A stretch of DNA of 64,000 nucleotides from Streptomyces sp. NBC_01224 (GTDB lineage: Bacteria; Actinomycetota; Actinomycetes; Streptomycetales; Streptomycetaceae), in the NCBI RefSeq assembly GCF_036002945.1, contig NZ_CP108529.1:4092001-4156000 (forward strand), written 5' to 3'. The position numbers and the translations under genes are program-made. Position 1 is the stretch's first letter. Every line of letters starts with the position of its first letter. Below are positions 25,125-33,761 of this stretch, piece after piece. The notes under the pieces were generated by a model. It saw only the letters and a program-made list of their open reading frames with translations. It was not told the origin of the DNA and made no database searches.

Positions 25125-28100
25125 GTGAAGGACTCTCCTGACAAGGCCTCCGTGTCCGGCCGTGGAGGTATCCCCCGTGCCGACGATGCGACAGTCACGC
25201 CCGAAGTGTCCCGTTCGCAGACACCCCCGCCCCACCGCCCGCCGGGTGACCGCCCCGCCCCCGACCCCCGCAGCCTGCAACGCCTGCAACGCGCGGCAGG
25301 CAACGCGGCGGTGTCGCGCCTGGTCGCGCAGCGCTACACAGCCCCCGTGAAACCCTCCCCCGCCCAGGCTCCCGGCTTCCGCAAGGTCAAGGCGGACGTG
25401 ACGGCGAAGCGGACGAGGATCGCGGTCCATGCCCCCGCCGCCGCCGAGTCGAAGTCGGCACAGGACGCGGCCATCGCGCCACCCGACGACAAGGAGGCGC
25501 AGGGCAAGGCGGCGAACGCGGAGAAGATGAACGCCGCGAAGCCGGGCGAGTTCAACAAGCAGGCATTCATCGACGCGGTGAACAAGGCAATCGACGCACA
25601 GGCCCCGAAGAACCTCGACGACGCCGACAAGTTCTCCAAGTCCGGCAAGGCCGACAAGATCAAGGACGAGGTCGACGGCAAGGTCTCCGACGGCAAGGAG
25701 TCCTCCGCCAAGGACATCGACACCACGACAAAGGCCCCACCGGACACGTCGGCGGCCAAGGACAAGCCGGTCACCCCGATGACCCCGGACCAACCCCCAC
25801 CCAACCCCGGCGCCCCCTCCGCCACGGACGCCATCCCCGCCCCACAACCCGCCTCCGTCACGGACTTCTCCCAGGGCCCCGCCCAGAACGACCAGGCAAT
25901 GGCCGACGCCGAGGTCACCGAGGACCAGCTCGCCAAGGGCAACGAACCGGAATTCGACCAGGCCCTCTCCGCGAAGAAGACCGCCGAGACGGACTCGGCG
26001 AAGGCCCCCGCCAAGGGCAGATCGGCCGAGGCCCAGCAACTCACCACCGCGAAGGCCGGAGCAGCGGCCTCCGGAGCGCAGGCCATGACCGCCCTGACCG
26101 CGACCCGCGCCTCGGCCGGGAAACAGGTCGACGGCGGCAAGGGCGAGACGAAGTCGAAGGACGAGAAGAAACGCGCCGAGGTCACCGCGAAGCTCCAGAA
26201 GGTCTACGACGGCACGAAGAAGGACGTCGAGGAAACCCTCTCCGGCCTGGACAAGAAGGTCGACACCGCGTTCACGACGGGTGAGAAAGCGGCACGGGAC
26301 GCGTTCACCGCCGACCACAAACGGCGCATGAAGAAGTACAAGGACAAGCGGTACTCAGGCATGTTCGGGCCGGCGAAGTGGGCCAAGGACAAGCTCATGG
26401 GCATGCCGAAGGAGGCCAACGACCTCTTCCAGGAAGCCCGCAAGCTCTACGTCACGAAGATGCAGACCGTCATCTCGTCCGTCGCCGACATCATCGGCGC
26501 CGAACTCGGCCGCGCGAAGGCCCGCATCGCCAAGGGGCGCACCGAACTCAAGGCCGAAGTCGACAGACTCCCCGCCGACCTGCGCCAGTTCGGCCAGGAC
26601 GCGGCCAAGGACTTCGCAGGAAAGTTCGACGACCTCGAAGCCACCGTCAACGAGAAGTCCGAACAGCTCGTCCAGGACCTCGCGACGAAGTACACCGCAG
26701 CCCTCAACAAGATCGACGAGGAGATCAAGAAGCTCCAGGAAGCCAACAAGGGCCTGATCGACAAGGCGAAGGACGCCATCGTCGGCGCCATCAAGACGAT
26801 CAACGAACTCAAGAACCTCCTCCTCGGCATCCTCGCCAAGGCCGCCTCCGCCATCATGAAGATCATCAAGGACCCCATCGGCTTCCTCGGCAACCTCGTA
26901 CGAGCCGTCGGCGCCGGCCTCAACCTCTTCATCACCAACGTCGCCGAACACCTCAAGACCGGCGTCGTCTCCTGGCTGCTCGGCACCGCCGTCAAGGCCG
27001 GCCTCGAACTCCCCCAGAAGTTCGACCTCAAGGGCATCATCCAGCTCATCGCCTCCCTCCTCGGCCTGACCTGGACCAACATCCGCGCCCGCATCACCCG
27101 CAAGGGCATCCCCGACCAAGCCATGACCGCCGTCGAACAATCCGTCCCCGTCGCCCAGACCCTCGCCCGCGAAGGCCCCGCAGGCGCCGTCAAGGAAATC
27201 ACCGCCGAGGCCGGCGACCTCAAAGCCACCATCCTCGAAAAACTCACCAGCTACCTGATCCCCACCGTCATCATCGCCGGCATCACCTGGATCATCTCCC
27301 TCCTCAACCCCGCCTCCGCCTTCATCCGCGCGGTCAAGGGAATCATCGACATCGTCACGTTCATCGTGAACCAGGGCGCCCAAATCGTTGAATTCGTCAA
27401 CGCCGTCCTCGACGCCGTCATCGCCATCGCCAACGGCGGCACCGCAGGCGTCCCCAAGATGGTCGAAGCAGCCCTCGCCGCCAGCGTCCCCCTCCTCATC
27501 GGCTTCCTCGCCTCACTCCTCGGCATCGGCAACCTCGCCAACAAAGTCAAATCCGTCTTCCACGCCATCGCCAAACCCGTCAACCGCGCCATCGACAAAA
27601 TCGTGGGCTTCATCGCCAAGAAGGGCAAAGCCCTCTGGAACAAACTCAAGGGCCGGTTCGGCCGGGACGACAGCCCGGAGGGGAAGCGCAAGCGGCTCGA
27701 CCAGGGTCTGGCCGCCGCGGTGGCCGCCCTGACCAGATACCGCGGGCGCAAAGTGGGGAGTCATGTCCTCAGGCCCCTCCTTGCCGGCATTCGCGTGAGG
27801 TTCGGACTGAAGACTCTCATTCCGGTCCCGAACGGCGAAAAATGGTCGGTCCGAGCCAGAGTGAACCCCGAAGGCGAACGGACCACAGATGCCGGCAGGA
27901 ATACCACAGAACCGGCCGGGAACGAATCGGGGAACAGCAACGAAAGCGAGGGAGAGAAGGAGAAGAGGCGAAGGAAGGAAGTTGCGGATCGACTCCCGGT
28001 CTACGGGGAAGGCCGCATCGAAGCGATCCATTCGCACTGGTGGACAAGACAGCTGAAGAGTACCGGCATCTGGCAGGAAGGCATATTCAAGGGGGGCACT

Positions 28101-29162
28101 TTAAAGAAAGAAGGGGAAAAGTACCTCAAAGAATCGACGACAGCGAATTCTGTTTACGCGGACCACTTCGACGGGAACAACAGAGACGCGTCGGTTGATT
28201 GGGTCTACAAGCAGCACGTATTCGCATCCGGTAGCAAGACTCGTGCTCGACTGGTCGAGATTCTCGGAGCAAGCGCGAAGGAAACCGTCCGCGAAGAGGG
28301 CCTCAAGAAAGTACCGGCCGAGAGCGAGGCCGCCACCCGCCTGGAAAAGATGAATTTCCTACCGGCACAGGGTACGTACGGTGAATTTCAACCGTTCCCC
28401 GAGGGGAGCAAGGACCCGGACCCGGAACTGGTGGACGCCGTGGACAAGGTTGGCCTCGGTGGCGAGCAGTACAAGATCATCGCTTTCCTCCGCCAACTTG
28501 TGACCGCGGGGAAAGTTGGCACCATAACATGGGCAAAATTCCAGACAATATGGGGCAGCGATTCAGGCTCGAAGGAATGGCTCAAGGGGCGTTTCCGCGC
28601 GGTGAACACCGGGAAGCATGAGTGGATCCCGACCAACTACATCGGCGATGTCCTGCAGGCGGCGATGCATCAGAAGCCGGATCTCACACAGGCTCTGAAT
28701 TGGGTGACACTGCATAATGAATTGCGATCCGACACCAACAGGGTCATATGGCAGATCGTCGACGAGCAAGGGATGGCCGTATCCCCCGGAGGTCACGTCG
28801 GGTCCTTCTACCGGGCCTACGAGGACGAGCGTGGCGATACCCGCCACAAATCGACGATGACAAAAGGAACGGACGCCTTCCACAACGCCCTGCGCGCGGT
28901 CTTCGATAAATACCGGAGGAAGACCGCAGGGGAGTTCGTCGACGCCCTCACCGCCAAGCTCGGCGGGCCGGAAGGACTCATCTGGGACGGTCAGATACGA
29001 GAACTCTCCTCCGAGATTCGGGCAGCAAAGATAGGGGCGCTTTACAACGCGCCGAATGGAGCCCTCAAGGAACTCACCGTGGAGGAACTTGCCGCCGAGC
29101 AGCGGGCCAACTTCACGGAAATACAGGCGGATTTCGATACAGCGAGAGGAAAACTGAAGTAA
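25125..29162 (+). CDS. Predicted contractile-injection-system polymorphic toxin
   Basis: This 1345-residue protein has no signal peptide. Residues 51-68 carry LQRLQRAAGNAAVSRLVA, the N-terminal signature I associate with extracellular contractile injection system (eCIS) cargo in actinobacteria. Residues 75-330 are low-complexity, rich in Lys, Ala, Asp and Pro. Residues 340-580 are long charged helices (coiled coil). Residues 590-870 hold several hydrophobic or amphipathic helices, including DPIGFLGNLVRAVGAGLNLF and the PQKFDLKGIIQLIASLLGLTW segment recurrent in such toxins. Residues 880-917 are a pre-toxin module ending in VNP. The C-terminal 420 residues are a lower-GC, unrecognised domain with HEWI at 1165-1168, LRSDT, GHVGSFY and FHNALR. 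Leu993 is encoded by TTA (28101-28103). GTG 25125 has a weak ribosome site; GTG 25152 is an alternative start. Confidence 0.75.
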   Translation: MKDSPDKASVSGRGGIPRADDATVTPEVSRSQTPPPHRPPGDRPAPDPRSLQRLQRAAGNAAVSRLVAQRYTAPVKPSPAQAPGFRKVKADVTAKRTRIAVHAPAAAESKSAQDAAIAPPDDKEAQGKAANAEKMNAAKPGEFNKQAFIDAVNKAIDAQAPKNLDDADKFSKSGKADKIKDEVDGKVSDGKESSAKDIDTTTKAPPDTSAAKDKPVTPMTPDQPPPNPGAPSATDAIPAPQPASVTDFSQGPAQNDQAMADAEVTEDQLAKGNEPEFDQALSAKKTAETDSAKAPAKGRSAEAQQLTTAKAGAAASGAQAMTALTATRASAGKQVDGGKGETKSKDEKKRAEVTAKLQKVYDGTKKDVEETLSGLDKKVDTAFTTGEKAARDAFTADHKRRMKKYKDKRYSGMFGPAKWAKDKLMGMPKEANDLFQEARKLYVTKMQTVISSVADIIGAELGRAKARIAKGRTELKAEVDRLPADLRQFGQDAAKDFAGKFDDLEATVNEKSEQLVQDLATKYTAALNKIDEEIKKLQEANKGLIDKAKDAIVGAIKTINELKNLLLGILAKAASAIMKIIKDPIGFLGNLVRAVGAGLNLFITNVAEHLKTGVVSWLLGTAVKAGLELPQKFDLKGIIQLIASLLGLTWTNIRARITRKGIPDQAMTAVEQSVPVAQTLAREGPAGAVKEITAEAGDLKATILEKLTSYLIPTVIIAGITWIISLLNPASAFIRAVKGIIDIVTFIVNQGAQIVEFVNAVLDAVIAIANGGTAGVPKMVEAALAASVPLLIGFLASLLGIGNLANKVKSVFHAIAKPVNRAIDKIVGFIAKKGKALWNKLKGRFGRDDSPEGKRKRLDQGLAAAVAALTRYRGRKVGSHVLRPLLAGIRVRFGLKTLIPVPNGEKWSVRARVNPEGERTTDAGRNTTEPAGNESGNSNESEGEKEKRRRKEVADRLPVYGEGRIEAIHSHWWTRQLKSTGIWQEGIFKGGTLKKEGEKYLKESTTANSVYADHFDGNNRDASVDWVYKQHVFASGSKTRARLVEILGASAKETVREEGLKKVPAESEAATRLEKMNFLPAQGTYGEFQPFPEGSKDPDPELVDAVDKVGLGGEQYKIIAFLRQLVTAGKVGTITWAKFQTIWGSDSGSKEWLKGRFRAVNTGKHEWIPTNYIGDVLQAAMHQKPDLTQALNWVTLHNELRSDTNRVIWQIVDEQGMAVSPGGHVGSFYRAYEDERGDTRHKSTMTKGTDAFHNALRAVFDKYRRKTAGEFVDALTAKLGGPEGLIWDGQIRELSSEIRAAKIGALYNAPNGALKELTVEELAAEQRANFTEIQADFDTARGKLK

Positions 29163-29851
29163 TGGCATCCTTCGGAAACGCAGCCGAATCGTTCGAAATC
29201 GACCCGGCCGTGGAGAAGGCAATCACGAAAAGAGTCGGCCGATCCCTTCCGTGGACCGACGCCGAACTTGACACAGTGACCAACCTTCACATTTCCCACG
29301 CGCGCGATCTGAGCGGCTTGCTGCGATGTCCGAACCTGAGAATCCTTCTGCTGATCGGTTGCGATCCCGTGAAGCTGGAGTCGCTGACTGCGCTCTCCTC
29401 CATCGTGTCGCTCACCGTCGAAGACAGTACACTTCGCAGCCTGAACGGCGTGACAGAATTCCCTCTGTACACGCTGGACCTCAGCTTCAACTTTCTCAGT
29501 GATCTGACCCCCGCACTGAGGGTGGAGCCTCTCAAGCGGATAAACGTAACGGGAAATCCGATTTCGCCGGATTCCTATCACTCGGTCATCCCTGAACTCC
29601 GGTCGCGAGGAATTGATGTAACCGCTTCCGGAGAGACGGAGTGGGAGCTCACAAATCTGCTTCACGAGGCAGGCCTGCCCTACTCCTACTATCGGGATGA
29701 CCAAGGCGGATACCGGCTCAGCCGCCCCGGCCTGGCTCTTACCGACCGTCCAGAAGTGAACCACCCTGTCATCGCCCCCGAGCACCTGCGAGACCTCCTC
29801 GCGCATCACCCTGCCGAGATCCCCGGTCTCTTCGACCCAGCGGGCGGTTGA
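29162..29851 (+). CDS. Leucine-rich-repeat protein, candidate immunity protein
   Basis: This 229-residue protein has about five leucine-rich repeats between residues 38 and 150 (for example LRILLLIGCDPVKLESL, IVSLTVEDSTLRSL, LYTLDLSFNFLSDL), then a separate C-terminal domain of about 75 residues. There is no signal peptide. Its ATG shares one base with the toxin gene's TAA stop (TAATG), so the two are coupled. Codon use here, like the toxin's 3' end, is less G/C-biased than the neighbours, as if both arrived together. Small genes directly after polymorphic toxins usually encode immunity proteins; that role is inferred here. Confidence 0.7.
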   Translation: MASFGNAAESFEIDPAVEKAITKRVGRSLPWTDAELDTVTNLHISHARDLSGLLRCPNLRILLLIGCDPVKLESLTALSSIVSLTVEDSTLRSLNGVTEFPLYTLDLSFNFLSDLTPALRVEPLKRINVTGNPISPDSYHSVIPELRSRGIDVTASGETEWELTNLLHEAGLPYSYYRDDQGGYRLSRPGLALTDRPEVNHPVIAPEHLRDLLAHHPAEIPGLFDPAGG

Positions 29852-29947
29852 ACCGCGCAGCGCCCTCGGCGAGGAGCGCGGAGGACCGGCCTGATCAGCC
29901 ATGCCGGCCCCTGGGTACGCAACCTGACCCCGGGCTAGGGTCGTCCC

Positions 29948-30631
29948 ATGACCGACAGCTCGCACGGAAGCAGCGTCCATGAGGCAGGCAGTGCCGACGC
30001 CTCCCTCCGTGAGCGCTGGCAGGAGGCCCTCGTCGGTGCCCGAGGCGGGGCGGCCGGGCCCGATCCGTTGCCGTACGCCGACAATCTGCTGGCACGCTGG
30101 GCCGAGCCCCAGCGGCGGTACCACACCACCGCGCACCTGGTCGCGGTGCTCGACCGCATCGACACGCTCGCCGGGTACGCGGCCGATGCGGATGCCGTAC
30201 GCCTCGCCGCCTGGTTCCACGATGCGGTCTACCGGCCCGACCGGTCCGAGAACGAGGAACGCAGCGCGGCCCTCGCCGAACGCGCCCTGCCGGAGGCCGG
30301 CGTACCGGCCGACATCACGGCCGAGGTCTCCCGGCTCGTCCGCCTCACCGTCACCCACGATCCGGCTGACGGCGACACCAACGGCGAGGTGCTGTGCGAT
30401 GCGGATCTGGCCATCCTGGCGGCGCCCCCGAAGGAGTACGCGGCCTACGCGGCGCAGGTGCGGGAGGAGTACGGCTTCGTGCCCGACGACGCGTTCCGGG
30501 AAGGGCGGGCGGCGGTGCTGCGTCAGTTGCTCGGGCTGCCACGGCTGTTCCGCACACCGCATGGGATGGCCCGGTGGGAACCGCGGGCCCGGCAGAACGT
30601 GACGACGGAGCTGGAGCTGCTCAGCCACTGA
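29948..30631 (+). CDS. HD-domain phosphohydrolase-like protein
   Basis: This 227-residue soluble protein is of the HD superfamily (predicted metal-dependent phosphohydrolases). Metal-binding residues are visible as YHTTAHL (about residue 60), the HD pair in AAWFHDAVY (about 88) and the late Asp in LCDADLAIL (about 150). Annotation pipelines often give this family misleading names; its substrate is unknown. The ATG is preceded by GGGTCG only, so translation may be modest. It sits between the toxin/LRR pair and an MFS exporter, with normal high-GC codon usage, marking the right boundary of the atypical region. Confidence 0.8.
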   Translation: MTDSSHGSSVHEAGSADASLRERWQEALVGARGGAAGPDPLPYADNLLARWAEPQRRYHTTAHLVAVLDRIDTLAGYAADADAVRLAAWFHDAVYRPDRSENEERSAALAERALPEAGVPADITAEVSRLVRLTVTHDPADGDTNGEVLCDADLAILAAPPKEYAAYAAQVREEYGFVPDDAFREGRAAVLRQLLGLPRLFRTPHGMARWEPRARQNVTTELELLSH

Positions 30632-30691
30632 GTACGCGGTGCGTCGGCGGCGGCGGGAATGCAACGGGCTCGACCGCTGTTGGCAGCTGTC

Positions 30692-31957
30692 ATGCCCGAC
30701 TCTGCCGCTCGCCGCTCACGCATGCCCCTCGCCGTGTACATTTTGGGTCTCTCGGTCTTTGCCCTGGGAACCAGCGAGTTCATGCTCTCCGGGCTGTTGC
30801 CGCCCATCGCCGACGACATGAACGTGTCCATCCCCCGCGCCGGACTTCTCATATCCGCCTTCGCGATCGGCATGGTGATCGGCGCCCCGCTGCTCGCCGT
30901 GGCCACGCTCCGGCTGCCGCGCCGCACCACACTGATCGCCCTGATCTCGGTCTTCGGCCTCGGTCAGGTCGCGGGTGCGCTGGCTCCGACGTACGAGGTG
31001 CTTTTCGCGTCCCGTGTCGTGAGCGCCTTCGCCTGCGCCGGATTCTGGGCGGTAGGAGCGGCGGTCGCCATCGCGATGGTGCCGGTGAACGCGCGGGCCC
31101 GTGCGATGGCCGTGATGATCGGCGGTCTGTCGATCGCCAATGTGCTCGGCGTGCCCCTGGGGGCCTTTCTCGGTGAGAACCTCGGCTGGCGGTCGGCGTT
31201 CTGGGCAGTGGGTGCGGCGTCCGCCGTGGCACTGGTCGGGGTGTCGACGCTGATTCCGCGCATTCCGCTGCCGGAGCAGAAGCCGCGGCTCAAGCAGGAG
31301 ATGAGCATCTACCGGGACCGGCAGGTGTGGCTGTCGATCGTGATCACGGCGCTCGCGGCGGGCGGTGTCTTCTGCGCGTTCAGCTATCTGGCCCCGCTGC
31401 TGACGGATGTCGCCGGGCTGGACTCCGGCTGGGTGCCGACGGTGCTCGCGCTGTTCGGGATCGGTGCGCTGGTCGGCACGACAATCGGCGGCCGGGTCGC
31501 GGACGCGCATCTCTTCGGGGTGCTGATGAGCGGGATCGCGGCCTCGACGGTCTTCCTGGTCGCGCTGGCGCTGTTCGCCTCGAACCAGGTCGCCGCGGTC
31601 GGGCTCTCATTCCTGCTCGGACTGTCGGCGTTCTACACGGCCCCGGCGCTGAACGCCCGGATGTTCAATGTCGCGGGCGCCGCTCCGACGCTGGCCGGTG
31701 CCACGACGACGGCCGCGTTCAACCTGGGCAACACGGGCGGCCCCTGGCTGGGCGGCACGGTGATCGACGCGGACTTCGGTTTCGCCGCGACCGCGTGGGC
31801 GGGGGCCGCGATGACGGTACTGGCGCTGGTGGCCGTGGTGTTCTCGCTGCGGCTGCAGGGCGGGGGCAGGTCCCGACGGGTGACCGGATCGCCCGCCGCT
31901 GCGTCGTCGGGAGTGTCCGGAAAGGCGTCGTCGGAGGCGGGCACCCCCGCAGCCTGA
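30692..31957 (+). CDS. MFS exporter, Cmx/CmlR chloramphenicol-efflux family
   Basis: This is a 12-helix antiporter of about 421 residues closely resembling actinobacterial chloramphenicol exporters (Cmx, CmlR). The family opening PLAVYILGLSVFALGTSEFML leads into helix 1; motif A-like LRLPRRT follows helix 2, and GGLSIANVLGVPLGAF (motif C region) is in helix 5. ATG at 30692 was chosen; ATG at 30722 is an alternative matching the start of many homologues. There is no strong ribosome-binding site. Resistance to chloramphenicol or a related compound is likely from family knowledge but untested for this protein. Confidence 0.87.
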   Translation: MPDSAARRSRMPLAVYILGLSVFALGTSEFMLSGLLPPIADDMNVSIPRAGLLISAFAIGMVIGAPLLAVATLRLPRRTTLIALISVFGLGQVAGALAPTYEVLFASRVVSAFACAGFWAVGAAVAIAMVPVNARARAMAVMIGGLSIANVLGVPLGAFLGENLGWRSAFWAVGAASAVALVGVSTLIPRIPLPEQKPRLKQEMSIYRDRQVWLSIVITALAAGGVFCAFSYLAPLLTDVAGLDSGWVPTVLALFGIGALVGTTIGGRVADAHLFGVLMSGIAASTVFLVALALFASNQVAAVGLSFLLGLSAFYTAPALNARMFNVAGAAPTLAGATTTAAFNLGNTGGPWLGGTVIDADFGFAATAWAGAAMTVLALVAVVFSLRLQGGGRSRRVTGSPAAASSGVSGKASSEAGTPAA

Positions 31958-31967
31958 CCCGCGGCCG

Positions 31968-32243
31968 TCAGCCGACGGGTGCCGGGCGTCCCTTGGGCCG
32001 CCGCAGACCGGCCTCCGTGATCCGGCGGACGAGCTCCTTCGAGCCGATCTGCTTCGCCCCGGCCCGTACCGCGTCCTCGTACCGCGATTCCGGTACGTCG
32101 TAGTGGTCCCGCTCGAACGCACGGGGCGGGCAGCCGATGGAGGCCGCGAAGGCGTGCAGCTCGTCGAAGGACACATCGCTGACCAGATGCGACCAGAGCC
32201 GCCCGTGCCCGGGCCAGTCCGGCGGGTCGATGTAGATCGTCAC
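31968..32243 (-). CDS. DUF4031 protein
   Basis: This 91-residue protein of the DUF4031 family is recognised from the opening IYIDPPDWPGHGRLWSHL, DELHAFAASIG, the RDHYDVPESRY motif and a C-terminal SKELVRRI..AGLRR helix. Conserved Asp, Trp and His residues suggest a small enzyme or nucleic-acid-binding protein, but no function is established to my knowledge. The GTG start overlaps the previous gene's stop as GTGA. It ends 11 bases from the convergent MFS gene. Confidence 0.8.
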   Translation of the reverse strand: MTIYIDPPDWPGHGRLWSHLVSDVSFDELHAFAASIGCPPRAFERDHYDVPESRYEDAVRAGAKQIGSKELVRRITEAGLRRPKGRPAPVG

Positions 32244-32608
32244 CGCCGGAGTATCCCGCTCAGCGAGCCGACCGGTGCGACGGCCACAGCCGCCTTGGTG
32301 CACACCCAGTGCGGGTCCGGGCCCAGCTCCGGTTCGACGTCCAGGGCGTGCGGGTCGCCCGCGTCGCAGACCGGGCAGAGCGGCCACCGCCCGTACCGTT
32401 CGAGCAAGGCGTCCTGCACGTCCTGCGCGACGAGGCCGACGACGAACGAGGCGCCGTCGGGCCACTGTTCGACCCACCACCGGCGGTGGGTCACCGCGTC
32501 CTCGACCAGCGAGACGATCCCGGCCTCGGCGACGTCACCTGCGGCGAGATCGGCCATGACCAGCGCGCGGGCCGTGTGCAACGCCTGTTCCAAGGGATTC
32601 ATCTCCAT
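32240..32608 (-). CDS. Conserved hypothetical protein with CPVC motif
   Basis: This 122-residue soluble protein has an N-terminal helical half (EQALHTARALVMADLAAG) and a central aromatic segment (HRRWWVEQWPDGASFVVGLVAQDVQ). A Cys pair in PLCPVCDAGDPHAL with His and a later Cys (HWVCTK) could bind zinc. It lies upstream of, and overlaps, the DUF4031 gene, so the pair is co-transcribed from near 32640. ATG at 32608 was preferred over the ATG two codons later. I do not recognise a named family. Confidence 0.7.
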   Translation of the reverse strand: MEMNPLEQALHTARALVMADLAAGDVAEAGIVSLVEDAVTHRRWWVEQWPDGASFVVGLVAQDVQDALLERYGRWPLCPVCDAGDPHALDVEPELGPDPHWVCTKAAVAVAPVGSLSGILRR

Positions 32609-32746
32609 GGGCCCATTGTCACCCCGCCCGCGAACCCGCTTCGCGCGCCCGCCCCTGCAGTTTCCGCACTGTCGGCAGTGCCGTGGAAGCGGCCTCGGAA
32701 GTGGCGTCAGAGGTAGGGACCAAAGGGGGGTTGACGGGCAACCGGG

Positions 32747-32763
32747 TTGAAAATATCTTTCAA
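32747..32763. promoter_or_regulatory. Inverted repeat, likely RpiR/MurR operator
   Basis: TTGAAAATATCTTTCAA is an inverted repeat with arms TTGAAA and TTTCAA around five bases, ending three bases before the GTG of the RpiR-family gene. A second, imperfect copy (CTGAAGGAAAGTTTCAG, 32777-32793) lies inside the first codons. TGAAA-type palindromes are typical RpiR-family operators, so autoregulation is likely. A TTGACG about 15 bases to the left may be part of the promoter. Confidence 0.55.
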
Positions 32764-32765
32764 AG

Positions 32766-33683
32766 GTGACCAATGACCTGAAGGAAAGTTTCAGCGCTGA
32801 TTCACCGCCCGCCCCGGCGGCTCTCGCGGCCAAGGTGCGCACGCTCGCGCCGTCCATGACCCGCTCCATGCAGCGCGTCGCCGAGGCCGTCGCCGGTGAC
32901 CCCGCGGGCTGCGCCGCCCTCACGGTCACCGGTCTCGCCGAGCTCACCGGCACCAGCGAGGCGACCGTGGTCCGCACGGCCCGCCTCCTCGGCTACCCCG
33001 GCTATCGCGATCTGCGCCTGGCCCTCGCCGGGCTCGCCGCGCACCAGCAGTCGGGCCGGGCTCCCTCCGTCACCGCCGACATAGCGGTCGACGACCCGAT
33101 CGCCGATGTGGTCGCCAAGCTGGCCTACGACGAGCAGCAGACCCTCGCCGACACGGCCGCGGGGCTCGACACCGTCCAGCTCGGTGCCGCGGTCGCCGCC
33201 GCCGCCACCGCCCGGCGCATCGACATCTACGGTGTGGGCGCCTCGTCCCTCGTCGGCCAGGACCTGGCGCAGAAGCTGGCCCGTATCGGCCTGATCGCGC
33301 ACTCCCACACGGACCCGCACCTCGCGGTGACCAACGCCGTGCAGCTCCGCTCCGGCGACGTGGCCATCGCGATCACGCACTCCGGCTCCACCGTCGATGT
33401 CATCGAGCCGCTGCGGGTCGCCTTCGACCGCGGTGCGACGACGATCGCGATCACCGGCCGCCCCGACGGCCCGGTGACGCAGTACGCCGACCACGTGCTG
33501 ACCACGTCCACCGCCCGGGAGAGCGAGTTGCGGCCCGCCGCGATGTCGAGCCGTACGAGCCAGCTGCTCGTCGTCGACTGCCTGTTCATAGGCGTCGCGC
33601 AGCGCACGTACGAAACGGCCGCACCGGCGCTCGCCGCCTCCTACGAGGCGCTGGCCCACCGCCACACCCCACGTCCGCGCTGA
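32766..33683 (+). CDS. MurR/RpiR-family transcriptional regulator
   Basis: This 305-residue repressor-type regulator has an N-terminal HTH_6 domain (residues 25-100; LTVTGLAELTGTSEATVVRTARLLGY is its helix-turn-helix) and a C-terminal SIS sugar-phosphate-binding domain (residues 130-270; DIYGVGASSLVGQDLAQKLARIG, then TIAITG). With murQ and a PTS permease following in the same direction, its likely inducer is N-acetylmuramic acid 6-phosphate, as for E. coli MurR. A palindrome covers its start region. The 78-base gap to murQ allows one transcript. Confidence 0.9.
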   Translation: MTNDLKESFSADSPPAPAALAAKVRTLAPSMTRSMQRVAEAVAGDPAGCAALTVTGLAELTGTSEATVVRTARLLGYPGYRDLRLALAGLAAHQQSGRAPSVTADIAVDDPIADVVAKLAYDEQQTLADTAAGLDTVQLGAAVAAAATARRIDIYGVGASSLVGQDLAQKLARIGLIAHSHTDPHLAVTNAVQLRSGDVAIAITHSGSTVDVIEPLRVAFDRGATTIAITGRPDGPVTQYADHVLTTSTARESELRPAAMSSRTSQLLVVDCLFIGVAQRTYETAAPALAASYEALAHRHTPRPR

Positions 33684-33761
33684 CCCCGACCCGAGCCGAA
33701 CGGGCCCTCACCGCCCGCACCCGCTGAACCGTACGAGATCGAGAAAGCAGAGCCGCTCTCC

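Noticed and set aside
26378..27391. Arg/His/Pro-rich plus-strand frame inside the toxin gene
   Set aside because: It is a +1 shadow of the coiled-coil region; the true frame shows heptad patterns and family-like segments.
30722..31957. Possible ribosome-stalling leader for the chloramphenicol-type exporter
   Set aside because: The 60 bases between the HD gene and the exporter contain no short leader frame with its own ribosome-binding site.
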